DNA of 64,000 nucleotides from Cyanoderma ruficeps (taxonomy: Eukaryota; Chordata; Aves; Passeriformes; Timaliidae): assembly GCA_008694505.1 (NCBI GenBank), contig VZDJ01000301.1:8423063-8487062 (forward strand), in the 5' to 3' direction. The position numbers were made by a program, and so were the translations under genes. Position 1 is the first letter of the stretch; every line of letters begins with the position of its first letter. The notes beneath the pieces were generated by a model. The model did no database searches. It worked only from the letters and a program-made list of their open reading frames with translations, and was not told the DNA's origin. This document shows positions 12,401 through 23,339 of the stretch, in pieces.

Positions 12401-15400
12401 TAATTATATATTTTAATAAACCCCATTTTCTGCCAGTATCAGCACCTTTTAAGCCGTGGCCTTGAATCTGAATGTTCAGTTTAGTGACTCTGCAGTAGAA
12501 CAGAGTACTTGATTCTGATCTGGGTGGGCACTGTTTAAATATCATGGAATGGTTTGGGTTGGAAGGGACCTTAAAGCTCATCTAATTCCTCCCCCTGCCA
12601 TGGGCAGGGACACCTTCCACTAGCCCAGGTTGCTCCCAGCCCTGTGCAGCCTGGCCTTGGACATGTCCAGGGATGGGGATTCTACAACCTCTCTGGGCAG
12701 CCTGTGCCAGGACCTCACCACTCCTAGAGTAAAGAATTTATCCTTAATATCAAATCTAAACCTTCCCTCCTTCAGCTTAAGGCCACTCACTGCCCCTTGT
12801 CCTGTCCCTCCATCCCTTGTCCCCAGTCCCTCTCCAGCTCTCCTGGAGCCCCTTTAGGCCCTGGCAGGGGCTCTGAGCTCTCCCTGGATCCTTCTTTTCT
12901 CCAGGTGAGCATCTCCAGCTCTCCCACCCTGGCTGCAGAGCAGAGAGGCTCCAGCCCTTGGAGCTTCTCCACGACCTCCTCTGGACTCATTCCAACATAT
13001 CCCAGTGTGTTCATCTCTCTGCATGCTCACCGAGTGGTGACAACAAAAAAAAAATAAAAATCAGAGACCTGAGTATTGGCTTTATGCTCAGTGAATACTC
13101 CTTTTTCCTCTGAAGTTTGTCCTCTCCAGCAGTTAATCAGGGAGCACCCCCTGGACTGACAGGAGTAATCACTGTGCACTCTTCTTTCACTTTAGGCCAT
13201 TCTGGTTTGGGGGTCCATAGGCTTGTGGAGGTTCTTAAACACACCCACACCTCCCCTGGAGCAGCAGGGAAAGTCTCTGGTGTGGCACCTGTTGTGTATG
13301 CTGCTGGTCAGCTTTTATACACCCTGCCCACCCCGAAAAATCCACTTTGATTGGAAATCTTCCTGCTGCAGAGCCAGGGATTGGGGTACCAACCCTGCTG
13401 GATTTTCTTTAAAGCTCCCTGATCCTGTCCAAAGTTAAACAGCAAATCAAATTCCAACATTTTTCTGTTGCATTTCAGGAAGCCTTTAGAAATTTACATT
13501 TTCCTTCTACTTCTTTTTTTTCCTCCTTCTGTTTTTCCCCTTGCTTTTCACCACTGTGACTTTCTTTGCCTCAGTTCCGTATGTTGGCTGTTGTCTTGTC
13601 TAACACCTGTCTAAATGTTGAGCACTTGGCATTTTCATGACACGTAGATGTACTTTAAAACTTCTGTTTCTGAAAGAGCTGCACTTCTTTCTACCAGCAA
13701 AGGAGAAGTTGTGGTGCTCTCGACTTTCCTCGCTTTGGTCTGCCAGGAAAGCTGCATCATCCCCTTCTGACACTTCTCCTGCTTGGCATGAATAAAACAA
13801 CTCCTCTTCTTTGTCCCACAGAGATGGTTTTGATACACTTTGTATGCATGTGCACTTTGAACAAAGATCCTGGTGGATCAATGTCATCTAATGTTTGGAG
13901 GGGGGAAAAAAATATGTTTTAATATTTCTCCTCCCTGGAATATCAAGTTTTCTACCACGTGTCCTGCCAGCGACTTCACTCCAAGGTGACTACATTTGAT
14001 TAAGGAATTAATTTGGACACAGTGTAATTATTGTGTTGGCTTTAGACTCAGGTGGAGGAATACAAACAACTGAAGGACACCCTCAAAAAAATCCCAAGTT
14101 TCCAAGAGCCAGAGAAGGTGGAAGGAGGGAAGGAGCAGCCCGAGGTGCGGGGCCCGTCCCCCCAGAGCCGCCCCCCGGAGCAGCACGGAGCTGGGGCTGA
14201 GCAGCAGCACGAGGTAAAAGCCTTCAGACACCCCAGGAATGGCTCTGATTCAGCCAAATATGCTCCTTGTCTCTTAGGAGTGTGTGTGTTTGGCTGTGCA
14301 CCTTTGTCACTTCTAGAGGAAAGCGGTGAGGAATGGTTTAATTGTTGAGCAGTAAGAAAATCTATTCACAATGGTCTTTTCTCACCCGACTAGCCCAGTT
14401 TTAAGTGTATTTATGCCAGCTGTTTTAAGAAGTTGCTCGTAATCAAAATTATCTTTTAGTAAGGAATCTAAAATTTTAGCTATCTCAAGTATTACAGAAA
14501 GCTTTTAGAAATTCTGAAGAAATTTCAATTTTATAAGGTTCCAGCGGCGCATTGAAGTCAGTGTATTTCAAATTGGCACGCCAAGGCTCAAGCAGAAAAC
14601 GTGTAATCTGGAAGTTAAGAAAAACCAGTTGTGATTTTGTTTTGTGAGAATTTTTGGCCAGCAGAACCTACAAGAAATAAAAATCATGGAATCATTTAGG
14701 TTGGAAAAGAACTTCAAGATCTTCGAGTCCAGCTGCAAACCCAGTTCTGCCAAAGCCAGCACTAAACTGTCTGTCTAAAACACAAAGCTGGCTTTTCAGA
14801 ATTGTAAGAGTTTTTATTCCACTTCAGCTAAAATGAGGCTTAACTTTGTGGTGGAACTGTACACCACCTTGTGTAGCTGTGCAGCCACAAACCAGGTAAT
14901 GACCCCACTTGGCAGGAGGAGCTCATTCCAAGCCAGGCATTTGGCCCTCCCGACAACAGCTCTGGGCTGGGATAAAGGATCCAGCTCTGTCCTTGGCTCT
15001 GTTCAAGCTGAAATCCATAAATGTGTTGTACACACATAATCCCGTGTCTGTTTTGCAGAACGAGAAGCCAAAGGAGAGAGAAGAAATAAATAGCCAGGAG
15101 CAGGCCAGGGCTGAGCCTTTCCATGTGCAGGGAAGGGCTCATGAGGGCCAGAATGCCAAGGAGCTGAACATCCAGGAGCAGCAGGAGGCTGGAGAGGATG
15201 AGGAGCAGAGGGCAGAGCAGATGGAAGAAGAACGCAAAAAGGAGCTTGAAGAGGAAGAAATGGAGCAGGCAGGGCAGCCTGAGCACCTGGAGGAGGAACA
15301 GGACCAGGTCCCAGAGGAGCACGAATGGAAAAAGCAGGAGCAAAAGGAAGAGGAAACCAACATGTTGGGTGATCACCTGCACTCAGAGGTAGGGAGCTCT

Positions 15401-18400
15401 TTTCTGAGTGATTAAATCTGCTCTTTAAATGGAGGCTTTTCTTACCACTGCTGGCCTGGTATTGCAGTCACCTCTTTCTAGACAAAGCTTTTATAGAGAG
15501 TTTGGGATTCAGAGCACTCACTGTTTTTTAGCTAAAATTACTGTCACATTTATAGAAAATTAGGGATTCAAAGCACTTGGATGCAATAGGATTCAGGCTC
15601 AACTTGAGCACACTTGTACTGCAGTGCTGGCCAGATCTTAATGAACATTAATTCTGCTGATAAAAAGCAACAGATGGAAAAAAAAAACAAAAAAAGAGCA
15701 GCAGACTGAATCCTGTCTCCCACTTTAAACCTGAGGCCTGTGGTAGCTGATGAAGAACTCAGCAGGTGAGAGGGAGGCTGGGATGGAGAACTGCTCTGCT
15801 TTGGTAACTTGATGCATCTCAGCAAATTGCAGAGTGTTTCCTTGTCAGAGATACCTGCCTTCTGCAAAAACGCTGCCAGCTCAGTGCTCACTGTTGTTTG
15901 ACAGGGAATTTTAACAGCCAGACAAACATGATTAAAATAGCCAGAGGAAATCAGCGTGCAGCTCTAAATAAAACCAGCAAATCCTGGATTTGCATCCTAG
16001 ATTGGATCTGCAGTGGAAAATGTATTTCACTGGTCTCACTTTAGGCTTTGTAAACACTTCGTGTCCTGGCAGATTAATTGTGTCACTCTGGTGTAATGAG
16101 AAGCTGTTGCTGAAGAGGTGCAGAGGGTCAGAACAGCAGCAATGGGTTAAGCTGTGAAACTGGAGTTAGTCTAAGTCATTGCTGAGTATAAAAAGATGTG
16201 CAGGGTCTCACTTAAGGCTAAAAGCAACTCCCCCTGAGATTACCACTTAAATCAGTGGAAACTTTTGCTGTCTCATCAGTCATCAAAACCTCCTTTTACT
16301 GTGTAATATGTTGGGAGGTTTATTATCATTTATAGGAAAAGCATGGCTTTCCTTAGCCCACAATCTCCTTTCTTCCCTGTGTACTCCACAAACCCCAACA
16401 CTTCCAGTCTGCGTTCCAAACAACGTTTTAACTCCAAGCAGGGACACAGAAACTTAAAAAACCACTTTGCTGTGATTGCACGGAGCTCGTGTTTCCCTCT
16501 GGACAGGTTTCTCCCTGCTTGTTTCCCATCACTGAGAGGATGATTAATCTGTGACTAACACATTTCTGTGACAGGTAATGCCAACAGAGAGGCAGAAAGC
16601 AGCTTACGAGCAGCAGCTGGAGCAGCAGCACCTTGGAGCCAGGAGAGCAGAGGAGGCCAAGCAGCTGAGGCAGCAGCAGGAATCCCTGCACCAGCAGAGG
16701 CTGCGAGGGCAGCTCCTGAGGCAGCAGCAGCTCCAGGAGAGAGAGCTCCAGCTGCAGAGACAGGCAGAACAAGGGGAGAAACTCCACAGAAACAGCCTCA
16801 GGTTCAACTCTCCCTCCTGCCTTTGTTGTGCTCTGGGTTTTATGTTGTCAGCTTTGTTCTGCTCCCTTGTGCCTGAGGGCAAATTTCCAGGGGGTTCTGT
16901 TGGCTAATTCCTTGAAGAGCTGGAGGTTTGCTCCCTAAAATTCAGAGTCCTGACTTGACTCTGCGCCTGACCCATATCCTTCAGCACTGCAGGCTCCACA
17001 TACAGAGACACACAACACAAAGTCAGTGTAGCAGCACAAGAAAGTCTCTGTTCTATCAAGCATTTTTCAGGAAAGGTGATGTGAGGAAACATCAGATAAC
17101 AGAGCATGAAACGGGGGCCTGCTCTGGCAGCTGCTGAGAGAGGCAGAGCTGCAGGTGAGGGGTTTGTTTATGAAAGCAGAAAACACATTTTGAAACTGAA
17201 ATGATGCTTGGCTTTTAATGTTCTCAGCCAACAGGCTCATTATGATAACATGGACCAGGACATTGTCCAAGGGGAGGAAGAGCAAGGTATGCAGGAAGAG
17301 GAAGGAGGTAAGAGAGAATTTCTGTCCCTGCCATGCTCACAGGCTCCCTGTGTACTGCCTTGCACAGGAGACTTTAATATTCATTTCATATCCAGATTGG
17401 ATTCAAGTGAAACATAAACTTGCAATTTAAAACCAGAAGCTCAAATAACCATGGCTGAACTGACTGAGTGAAATAGAGGAATTACCAAAGATCATATCCA
17501 CATTCCTGAAAGGAAAAGTGTCCTTTTGACTGAGCTGTTATTATCTGGCTCTGTGGATCTTGGTTATATTCCTGGCTTTGCCTATGGGTTTGTTTGATCT
17601 CTTTAAGTTACAGAATCATGGAATTGTTTGGGTTGGAAGGCACTCAGCTCATTCCACACCCCTGCCATGGACAGGGGCACCTCCCACTAGCCCAGGTTGT
17701 TCAATGTCCCATCCAATCTGGTCTGATCTTTTAATTTCTATTTCCTGTTAGGAGTAACTCAATTCTGGGAGCATTATCTGTTTATGTAGAGGCTGCCCAC
17801 TGCTAAAAGCACGTGTGGAACCTTGTCTGTAGGAGACTTTTAAAAGGATAACCAATAATCACCTAAAAAATTCCTCAGCTTATGAACATGACAACCAGCA
17901 CCAGGATGAAGGTGAAGAGGATGATCAGAATAATGCAAATGAACAGCAAGAAGCAGAACATCAGGCAGAAAATCAGCAGGCTGATGAATCAGTAAGTATG
18001 AATTAAGATGCTGAGGGTTGCAGTGTTAGTGAAGTGAGAACCCACAGGTCTCGTCTGACATAATTGCACCTTATAGAAATGAGATAAGCACAGGTCTGCT
18101 AGGGAGACAGGCTTGACAGTTGAAAACAACATCTGAAATCTATGTAAAGGTGTCCTTAACTCATTTGGGAAGAAATAAAAGGAAAAATTTTCCTTGTTGG
18201 AAGCAAGGTGTTTATTTCCACATTCCTTTGATCTGTGCTTTCGGTGGAATAAAGGATTTGGTCTTAGCTGGGACTTGAACAGGTACATTTGGCTTCAAAA
18301 CATACCAGCAGTGCCCAGTCAGAGTGAGAGGAGTTGATATTTTTCATGCTGTCACTAACTAAAGGTCAGCTCCAGAGCCACTGTAGGCAGCTGGAGTCAG

Positions 18401-21400
18401 TGCAGAGGTGTGAGGGGCTGAAAGAGGATGTAGGTCAGCACTGACCTGAGCCCTGCCAGAGATCTGGGGCAGGAGAATCACCCTGTGCCTTCCCCCAAAC
18501 TCCAGCTTGCCTGCTGCTGTCAGCATCAAGTGCACCTCCCTTACTCCCCTCCCATTCAGCAAATTAAGATGTACAGTGAATATTTCTAAGGGATCTTTAA
18601 CTTGTTGTCTATAAAGATAGAAAACTGCTTTTATGGAATGATAAGCAGAAGATGCTCCTTTCCTGCATGGCAAAGGTGAAAAGTGTTTTATTTTCATGTA
18701 GACATGGCCAAGGTGAACAGAGCAGGACAGGCTGATACTGAATGATGCCAATGTGAGCACTGAACCCTTATCTTTGTTCACATGGCCTTATCAGGCGCTG
18801 TCAGCTGGTCAGTGAACACAGGTTGTTCAGCAGCCTCTGGGACAGAAGTGCTCACATTCTGTGGGTTTCAGCAGACAGGCACCTGCCCCTCTGTCCCTGC
18901 TCACTGCTGAGGGATCCCTGACCCTGCAGAGATTCCAGCTGGTGCCAGTGGGGATGGAGCTGGGCTCTGGCAGCCCATGCTGCTGTCCTTTCAAGGGAAA
19001 TGCAACTGGACCATGAGCTAAAAGTGTTTAACACTCACTCCTGTAAGTTACAGAAGGCAGCCATGGAAGATGTGAATCCTGCTGATGACCCCAACAATCA
19101 GGGAGAAGATGAATTTGAAGAAGCTGAGCAAGAGAGGGAAGAAAACCTGCCTGATGAAAATGAAAAGCACAAGGAAACGGGTCAGAAACAAGGACATCCA
19201 GGAATGGAGGAGCACTTGGTGGTGGGTAAAGGCAAAAGAGGCACCTCTGGGGCTCCTTTAGGAGGTTAAAGCTGCACATTTCGACTGTGTTGGAGCTGTA
19301 AACTCCTCCAGGCAGAGAGAGTCTGAATTTTTATGGCTTTGGTCTTCAATGGAGTGAATATTCCATTGTCTTGCTGCTTAGTATGGAAAGTCTTGCTTTA
19401 TTCTGTGAAGTGATTTTTCTTATATTCATCCTGCTATTTTTTAATTGAGAGCAATTTTAAATCACCGAGCTGGGCTCTCACAGCTGCTAATGAATGCACT
19501 AAAACTTCTCCTGCCATTATTGTTACTTTAGCCTTACAGAGAGCTTTAGTTCCAGAACAGGAAGCTTTAATCTTCAGCCCTCTGGTTATTAGGCAAACTC
19601 ACAGAACTGAATTTTTATGTGATCTCTGTGCAGATGGCAGGAAATCCTGACCAGCAGGAGGATAATGTGGATGAACAATACCAGGAAGAGGGAGAAGAGG
19701 AGGTAAGAGCACAGACCCAAGGCAGGTGTAGGCTCAGGCAGCAGAGCACAACTCCACTGACACTCAACCTTGGGGTTTTTTAGAGCTGCAGGATTCACTT
19801 TGTGTGACTTCAGCAAACCTGGGAAGTCTTTGCCATTACTCTGCTGTCCCCTTCTGGATACGCTCTGGCTTACTCATGCTCCTGTGCTGCAATCCATTAG
19901 TCTTCCATGCCACACAGCATTAATTGTGCAATAATTGAAAAGATTAAGCCTTTCACAACACAAGGAAAAATTCCTGGAAACCTCAAGGTCACAGAAAACC
20001 TCATTAATCTCTAATCACACACTGCAGTTCTGAGCAAACTGCTTCCTTGGCCATTTACTTACTCTTTATCTCTGACTTTGATTTATCTGTGCTCCTCCTG
20101 AGCAATCCAGGCTGCAGTTCATGGAGTTGCTCAGGAAGCTGACAGCACGTGGAGCTGGAGGAGAGAGGGAGAGAAGGGACATTTTCCTTCATGTCCAGGC
20201 ACCACCCTGAGCCACCCCACAGCCCCTCAGTAGGACCTGGTCAATCCCTATTTCTGCTTCCCACAACATCCCTTTCAAAAAATGCCCTGGAATTGGCTGC
20301 TGTCACTCCCTCATGGGGAGCACTTTGGATTAGCTGGGATGCACTTTGCATTCACCAGTGCAAAGTGTTTCTGCTCACATCCAAGCAGGCCACAGGGAAC
20401 TGGGCAGAGCTGGCCTTTGGCAGCTGTTCTTTGCCTTCCAGGAAGCAATTTGTACTCATCTCCTAAAGGATGTGCCCACTGTGCTGGCTGGGAGCAGGGA
20501 TGGAGCGAGCAATTGAGAGAGAAAAGAGATGCTGCAGTGGGGATCAGTTTCTTTAGCAGGTGGACTCAAATATTATCCATTGGTGTTCACATCTTTCCCA
20601 AGGTGATGCTGGTGGGATGGATCCCTCTGACCCAGCTCACAGGACGCTGTTTGGAGCAGACATGCACAGCAGCACTACCCAAAAGGAAATTAAATTTACT
20701 TCAACACATTCCTCTTCCAAATTTGCACCTAAGATGGGAAGTGGGGCACGGAATGGAGGGAGAGTGCTGACAGAACAGAAAGGAATGAGAGATCCAAAAG
20801 CTGAACATCAGGGACACAGATTCAGCATGACCTGCTCTCTCCAAGGAGAGCATTGGAAGAGATTGTGAAAATTGTATTTAAAAGTTAGATGGTCTCAGAG
20901 GAAGTGAGTTTCCTGAGTGTTGGGTGGTTATGGTTCTTTTTATCCTCCTTTAACCTCTCCCTGCTCTCTTCTCCCTTCTTTAGAATCTCTGTTCTGTAAA
21001 AATATCACTGTGAAAATGTACCCAGTTGTGCCACAGGCCACTCTGTGAAAGGCAATTAAAGCAGACAGAACATCTCCTGTGCTTTGCAGGTGCAGGAGGA
21101 TCTGACTGAGGAGAAGAAACGAGAGCTGGAGCACAATGCTGAGGAGCCCTATGGGGAAAACGAGGAAAATGTGAGTCCTGTGCAAGGCCAGGGGTCAGGG
21201 ACAGGACCAAACCCTGACCACGGCTGGTCATGGCACAGGGATGTGACATAATAATTGTTCTGGCTTGTTTTTGATCATACAGCTTAACATTTCCTGCTGT
21301 CTCAGCTTCCTTTAGCTCACCCTTCCATCTCTTTGTCGATTCTTGATCCCTGGAGGCTTTGGAAAATCTTATTTTTTTTCCCCTGTTTCTGCCCATCAGC

Positions 21401-21663
21401 TCTCACAACTCCCACAGTGAAAATCATTTCATTGCCCTAAAATAAGCCATAAGGAAACTGGCACTGAATCTGTTTTAAGTTTGTTTTGGTTTTTTTTCCC
21501 CAATCAGGCAGACGAAAAGAGTAACAGAGTGACAGACCAAGAGCAAGAAATGCAAGACAACAACCAGAAAGAAATTCATGAAGAAAATTATGAGGAGGAG
21601 GAGGAGGAAGAAGAGGAAGGCAGAGCTTTTGCAGCAAAAACTCGCAGACGAGGGGAGATGTAG
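6394..21663 (+). CDS. GOLIM4: Golgi integral membrane protein 4 (GPP130), exons 2-16, 5' end outside window
   Basis: GOLIM4 is a type II membrane protein of the cis/medial Golgi that cycles through endosomes by the late-endosome bypass pathway. Family knowledge: its luminal stem carries the targeting determinants, responds to pH, and binds manganese, which triggers its degradation in lysosomes in mammals. The window encodes the luminal domain only. Exons: 6394-6468, 7641-7690, 8427-8480, 8979-9129, 10271-10353, 10925-11008, 14046-14213, 15059-15388, 16575-16801, 17228-17307, 17879-17991, 19054-19221, 19634-19702, 21090-21170, 21508-21663. Their 1889 nt plus one base from exon 1 make 630 codons including the stop; the matching human part is about 634 residues. 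The order seen is a coiled-coil half (exons 2-7), a variable linker (exon 8), Glu/Gln-rich stem (exons 9-12), and a conserved acidic tail containing NPADDPNNQGEDEFEEAEQ and the terminal RRGEM. The signal anchor lies upstream. Identity was judged from remembered human protein, not by a search. Confidence 0.96.
7641..7690 (+). CDS. GOLIM4: GOLIM4 exon 3
   Basis: 50-nt exon between TATGTTGCAG and a consensus GTAAGT donor. It encodes DFLVYKLEAQETLNKGR, matching the human coiled-coil segment. It is far too short to show up as a free-standing ORF. Confidence 0.95.
8427..8480 (+). CDS. GOLIM4: GOLIM4 exon 4
   Basis: 54-nt, 18-codon exon, phase 0 at both ends, between GTTTTCCAG and GTGGGT. It encodes QDSNSRYSALSVQHQMLK, one residue different from the human segment as remembered (Asn to Ser). 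Confidence 0.95.
8979..9129 (+). CDS. GOLIM4: GOLIM4 exon 5
   Basis: 151-nt exon starting at SQHEELKKQHADLEEDHRKQ after GTTTGCAG and ending at SKLK plus one base before GTAAAT. It is heptad-rich, charged coiled coil of the proximal luminal stem. Confidence 0.95.
10271..10353 (+). CDS. GOLIM4: GOLIM4 exon 6
   Basis: 83-nt exon after TTTCAAACAG and before GTAGGC. It encodes ESLYNLREENRQLRKAHQDI and ends in QLQDVK. Coiled coil continues and codon phase is kept with both neighbours. Confidence 0.95.
10617..10638. other. Assembly gap (22 N) beside a T tract
   Basis: N run in GOLIM4 intron 6 directly followed by about 20 T. No exon is affected. Confidence 0.98.
10925..11008 (+). CDS. GOLIM4: GOLIM4 exon 7
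   Basis: 84-nt, 28-codon exon after TTTTTGTGTAG. It encodes QQHKNLLSQHNELVVTLEDH then KSALAAAQ. The donor CAG|GTCAGA lacks the usual A or G at intron position 3, so it is weaker than most in this gene. Confidence 0.94.
11387..11510 (-). mobile_element. CR1 LINE 3' end fragment in GOLIM4 intron 7
   Basis: Reverse-oriented CR1 tail: ATGGAATTCCAGAG at the start, CACCCCCTGCCATGGGC, and CAGCCTGGCCTTGGACACT. The very terminal hallmark is diverged. Confidence 0.65.
12541..13000 (-). mobile_element. CR1 LINE fragment in GOLIM4 intron 7
   Basis: Longest CR1 copy within GOLIM4. It begins ATCATGGAATGGTTTGGGTT, continues through GGAAGGGACCTTAAAGCTCA and the CAGCCTGGCCTTGGACATG block, and extends about 460 bp. 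The open frames inside it are reverse complements of CR1 3' sequence and not genes. Confidence 0.85.
14046..14213 (+). CDS. GOLIM4: GOLIM4 exon 8
   Basis: 168-nt, 56-codon exon. It opens with TQVEEYKQLKDTLKKIPS, clearly homologous to human, then passes into a Pro/Glu/Gly-rich linker that I cannot align to the human residues by eye. The linker is GC-rich compared with neighbouring exons. Donor is GAG|GTAAAA. Confidence 0.93.
14683..14780 (-). mobile_element. CR1-like LINE tail in GOLIM4 intron 8
   Basis: AATCATGGAATCATTTAGGT then TGGAAAAGAACTTCAAGATC and GAGTCCAGCTGCAAACCCAG. This variant of the tail (Lys-rich AAAGAAC form) differs from the other copies and probably represents a different CR1 subfamily. 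Confidence 0.65.
15059..15388 (+). CDS. GOLIM4: GOLIM4 exon 9 (Glu/Gln-rich stem)
   Basis: Largest coding exon, 330 nt, 110 codons, phase 0 at both ends. The first half is variable; the second half contains ELEEEEMEQAGQPEHLEEEQ, matching the human stem. It is extremely acidic and lacks hydrophobic runs, as expected for an extended luminal stem. An antisense open frame across it is only the complement of GAG/CAG codons. Confidence 0.94.
16575..16801 (+). CDS. GOLIM4: GOLIM4 exon 10 (Gln-rich)
   Basis: 227-nt exon starting VMPTERQKAAYEQQLEQQHL and carrying Gln/Leu/Arg repeats (QQRLRGQLLRQQQ). It ends two bases into a Ser codon at a poor donor, CAG|GTTCAA. The join to exon 11 keeps frame and fits the human protein, so the weak donor is probably genuine. 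Confidence 0.92.
17228..17307 (+). CDS. GOLIM4: GOLIM4 exon 11
   Basis: 80-nt exon encoding QQAHYDNMDQDIVQGEEEQG and MQEEEG, a clear match to the human QQAHYDAMDNDIVQG region. The acceptor is TGTTCTCAG and the donor GTAAGA. Confidence 0.94.
17611..17726 (-). mobile_element. CR1 LINE 3' end fragment in GOLIM4 intron 11
   Basis: CAGAATCATGGAATTGTTTG, GGTTGGAAGGCACTCAGCTC and CACTAGCCCAGGTTGTTC identify a - strand CR1 tail with internal deletion. Confidence 0.8.
17879..17991 (+). CDS. GOLIM4: GOLIM4 exon 12
   Basis: 113-nt exon beginning AYEHDNQHQDEGEEDDQNNA, homologous to human at its start and then diverged into a Gln/Glu/Ala-rich stretch (NEQQEAEHQAENQQADES). It ends in phase 0 at TCA|GTAAGT. 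Confidence 0.92.
19054..19221 (+). CDS. GOLIM4: GOLIM4 exon 13
   Basis: 168-nt, 56-codon exon with the best conserved part of the acidic tail: VNPADDPNNQGEDEFEEAEQ, then EENLPDENE and MEEHLV. It follows CTGTAAGTTACAG and precedes GTGGGT. Confidence 0.95.
19634..19702 (+). CDS. GOLIM4: GOLIM4 exon 14
   Basis: 69-nt, 23-codon exon encoding MAGNPDQQEDNVDEQYQEEG then EEE. It is nearly identical to human over the first 19 residues. Phase 0 at both ends; donor GTAAGA. Confidence 0.95.
21090..21170 (+). CDS. GOLIM4: GOLIM4 exon 15
   Basis: 81-nt, 27-codon exon encoding VQEDLTEEKKRELEHNAEEP and YGENEEN, almost the human sequence. It lies between TGCTTTGCAG and GTGAGT. Confidence 0.95.
21508..21663 (+). 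CDS. GOLIM4: GOLIM4 exon 16, C-terminus and stop
   Basis: Last coding exon. It follows a T-rich acceptor ending CAATCAG, encodes ADEKSNRVTDQEQEMQDNNQ, a run of ten consecutive Glu codons near its end, and the terminal RRRGEM, and stops at TAG 21661-21663. The Glu run matches the acidic tail of the human protein. Confidence 0.95.
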   Translation, partial: ADEKSNRVTDQEQEMQDNNQKEIHEENYEEEEEEEEEGRAFAAKTRRRGEM

Positions 21664-21753
21664 TTCCTCCCTTCACTTTTCTTTTTCCAGTACACAAATT
21701 CCTGTTGTGTTTTTTTCTTTTTAAAGAACTTTTTTTAGGGTATTTAATTTGCC

Positions 21754-21788
21754 AAAAAAAAAAAAAAAAANNNAAAAAAAAAAAAAAA
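21754..21788 (+). repeat. Oligo(A) tract with 3-N gap inside the 3' UTR
   Basis: A run of A on both sides of NNN at 21771-21773. The true length is uncertain. In cDNA work such a tract can prime oligo(dT) internally and mimic a short transcript. Confidence 0.85.
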
Positions 21789-21899
21789 GCTTGTGTTTTT
21801 CCACTTTTTACTTTTTTACTTTTCTATTAGGTCCTGTCCTGTGTTTATATGAATACAGTATTTTGATACTCTGAATTAGGATTTCTTTTTTATCCAGGC

Positions 21900-21907
21900 T
21901 GTACATA
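21900..21907 (+). promoter_or_regulatory. Pumilio-type site TGTACATA in GOLIM4 3' UTR
   Basis: Exact match to the UGUANAUA consensus bound by PUM1/PUM2 proteins. A second copy lies at 23253-23260. Function is inferred from the motif only. Confidence 0.4.
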
Positions 21908-23252
21908 ACCAGACATCTGCTAGGTTGAATATTTTGTAACTCTGGGCACAGTTTCTAGAGGCCATTTTGGATACACTTTCACCTTGTCCAGGCCTGCCGG
22001 AATGTTTGGTGTCCTGTCAGGTGCACTCAACACTGAAGGAATATTCCTAGTGCCTAAATCCAGGTGACTTCAGTCACTCCAGCTCGTTGTCTTCCATGGA
22101 TTTATTCTGACCAAGGGCTGCTTTTTCCTTGTAACCTCACCGAGTCCTCCCTTTGCAGGACCAGGCCTTTTCTAGGTGCAGAACAGTTATGAAATATGCA
22201 AATTTTACAAGCCTTCAGAATGCAGCCGAGTTACCAGCTGTTAATTTTGGCAGCTGTTTAGATACGGTCCAATTATGCATTTATTTTAATGAGCATTCCC
22301 AGGTACTTCAATTACAAGCAGTACCTGGCTGCTCATGCAAATGGAGCTGTGCTGAGAGGAGCTGGGAGCTAAAAAAACCAATTTAGGCTCGGAGCTCCAT
22401 TATGCCAAATCAAAACACTACAGCTGTCACAGGGATGAAGATTTAAAGCAGCAGCAATTTCCTTGTCCTAGTTAATGTATAAAATATTTGACCAGAACCA
22501 GAAGGATGTTGCCTCAGTGCCACGTTTTCTGGAGGGTGTGGTAGCTGAGCTGACACAGTTGGTGCAAGATGTTGAACTTAAAGGCCTTTACCTTCTTTTC
22601 CTTATTTATTTCCAAAAATCTGCTGGAAGGATTTCTGTGTGCCCCACAGGGTGAGACTCAGACTCGAGCCAAAGCCCACAGAAGTTGTTTAGCCCAGCAA
22701 ACATTTCCAGCACTGCATGCTGAAACCTGAGGGAGGGGTGGGGTGGGAAACGACACAAAAATCGTGCCTTGGTGTGGGCTGCCCTCAACATAATCCCAGT
22801 GCATGAATTATACAATATTTGTATTGGTACAGACACCAGTTATTTAATATATGTTAAAGGAGAATGGGAATCTGGATTTCCCAGGCTATGCCCCATTGCT
22901 GGAAATGAGGCACAGGGGAGCTCCCCATTAAAGGCTGTGTTAATATATAAAGGGAGAGGGAGTCTGGGGGTGTTTTTCCTTTTTTTTTTTAATAACGATG
23001 CATAGCAATGTTTTTAGTTTAATTTTTTTATATGAATGTAATTTAATTCGTTTTTTTCTACTAACTTGATTATATTATGTTTTATAGTTGGTTTCCATTC
23101 ATTGCAGTTTTCCTAATTGTCCCAGATCCAGTGCTTATGTTTCATAGGAAGATTTTTGTCAGTGAGTATTTTGGGTTTTCTAGTTACCATAAATCAGATT
23201 TACCTTATGTATAAAAAAAAAAAGTTTACATGAGACTGTAAAATGTATAATA

Positions 23253-23260
23253 TGTACATA
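23253..23260 (+). promoter_or_regulatory. Second Pumilio-type site TGTACATA in GOLIM4 3' UTR
   Basis: Same 8-mer as at 21900-21907, about 80 nt before the poly(A) signals, where such sites are often active. Motif evidence only. Confidence 0.4.
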
Positions 23261-23339
23261 ATCTTCAGAATACAATTATTTTGGTAAATTGGCCTGTATT
23301 TTTAATGTCATGGTTGCAGTATTTAATTATTTGAGGCAT

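Noticed and set aside
14840..15382. 180-codon - strand open frame rich in Leu
   Set aside because: It is the antisense of GOLIM4 exon 9, whose GAG/CAG codons read as CTC/CTG.
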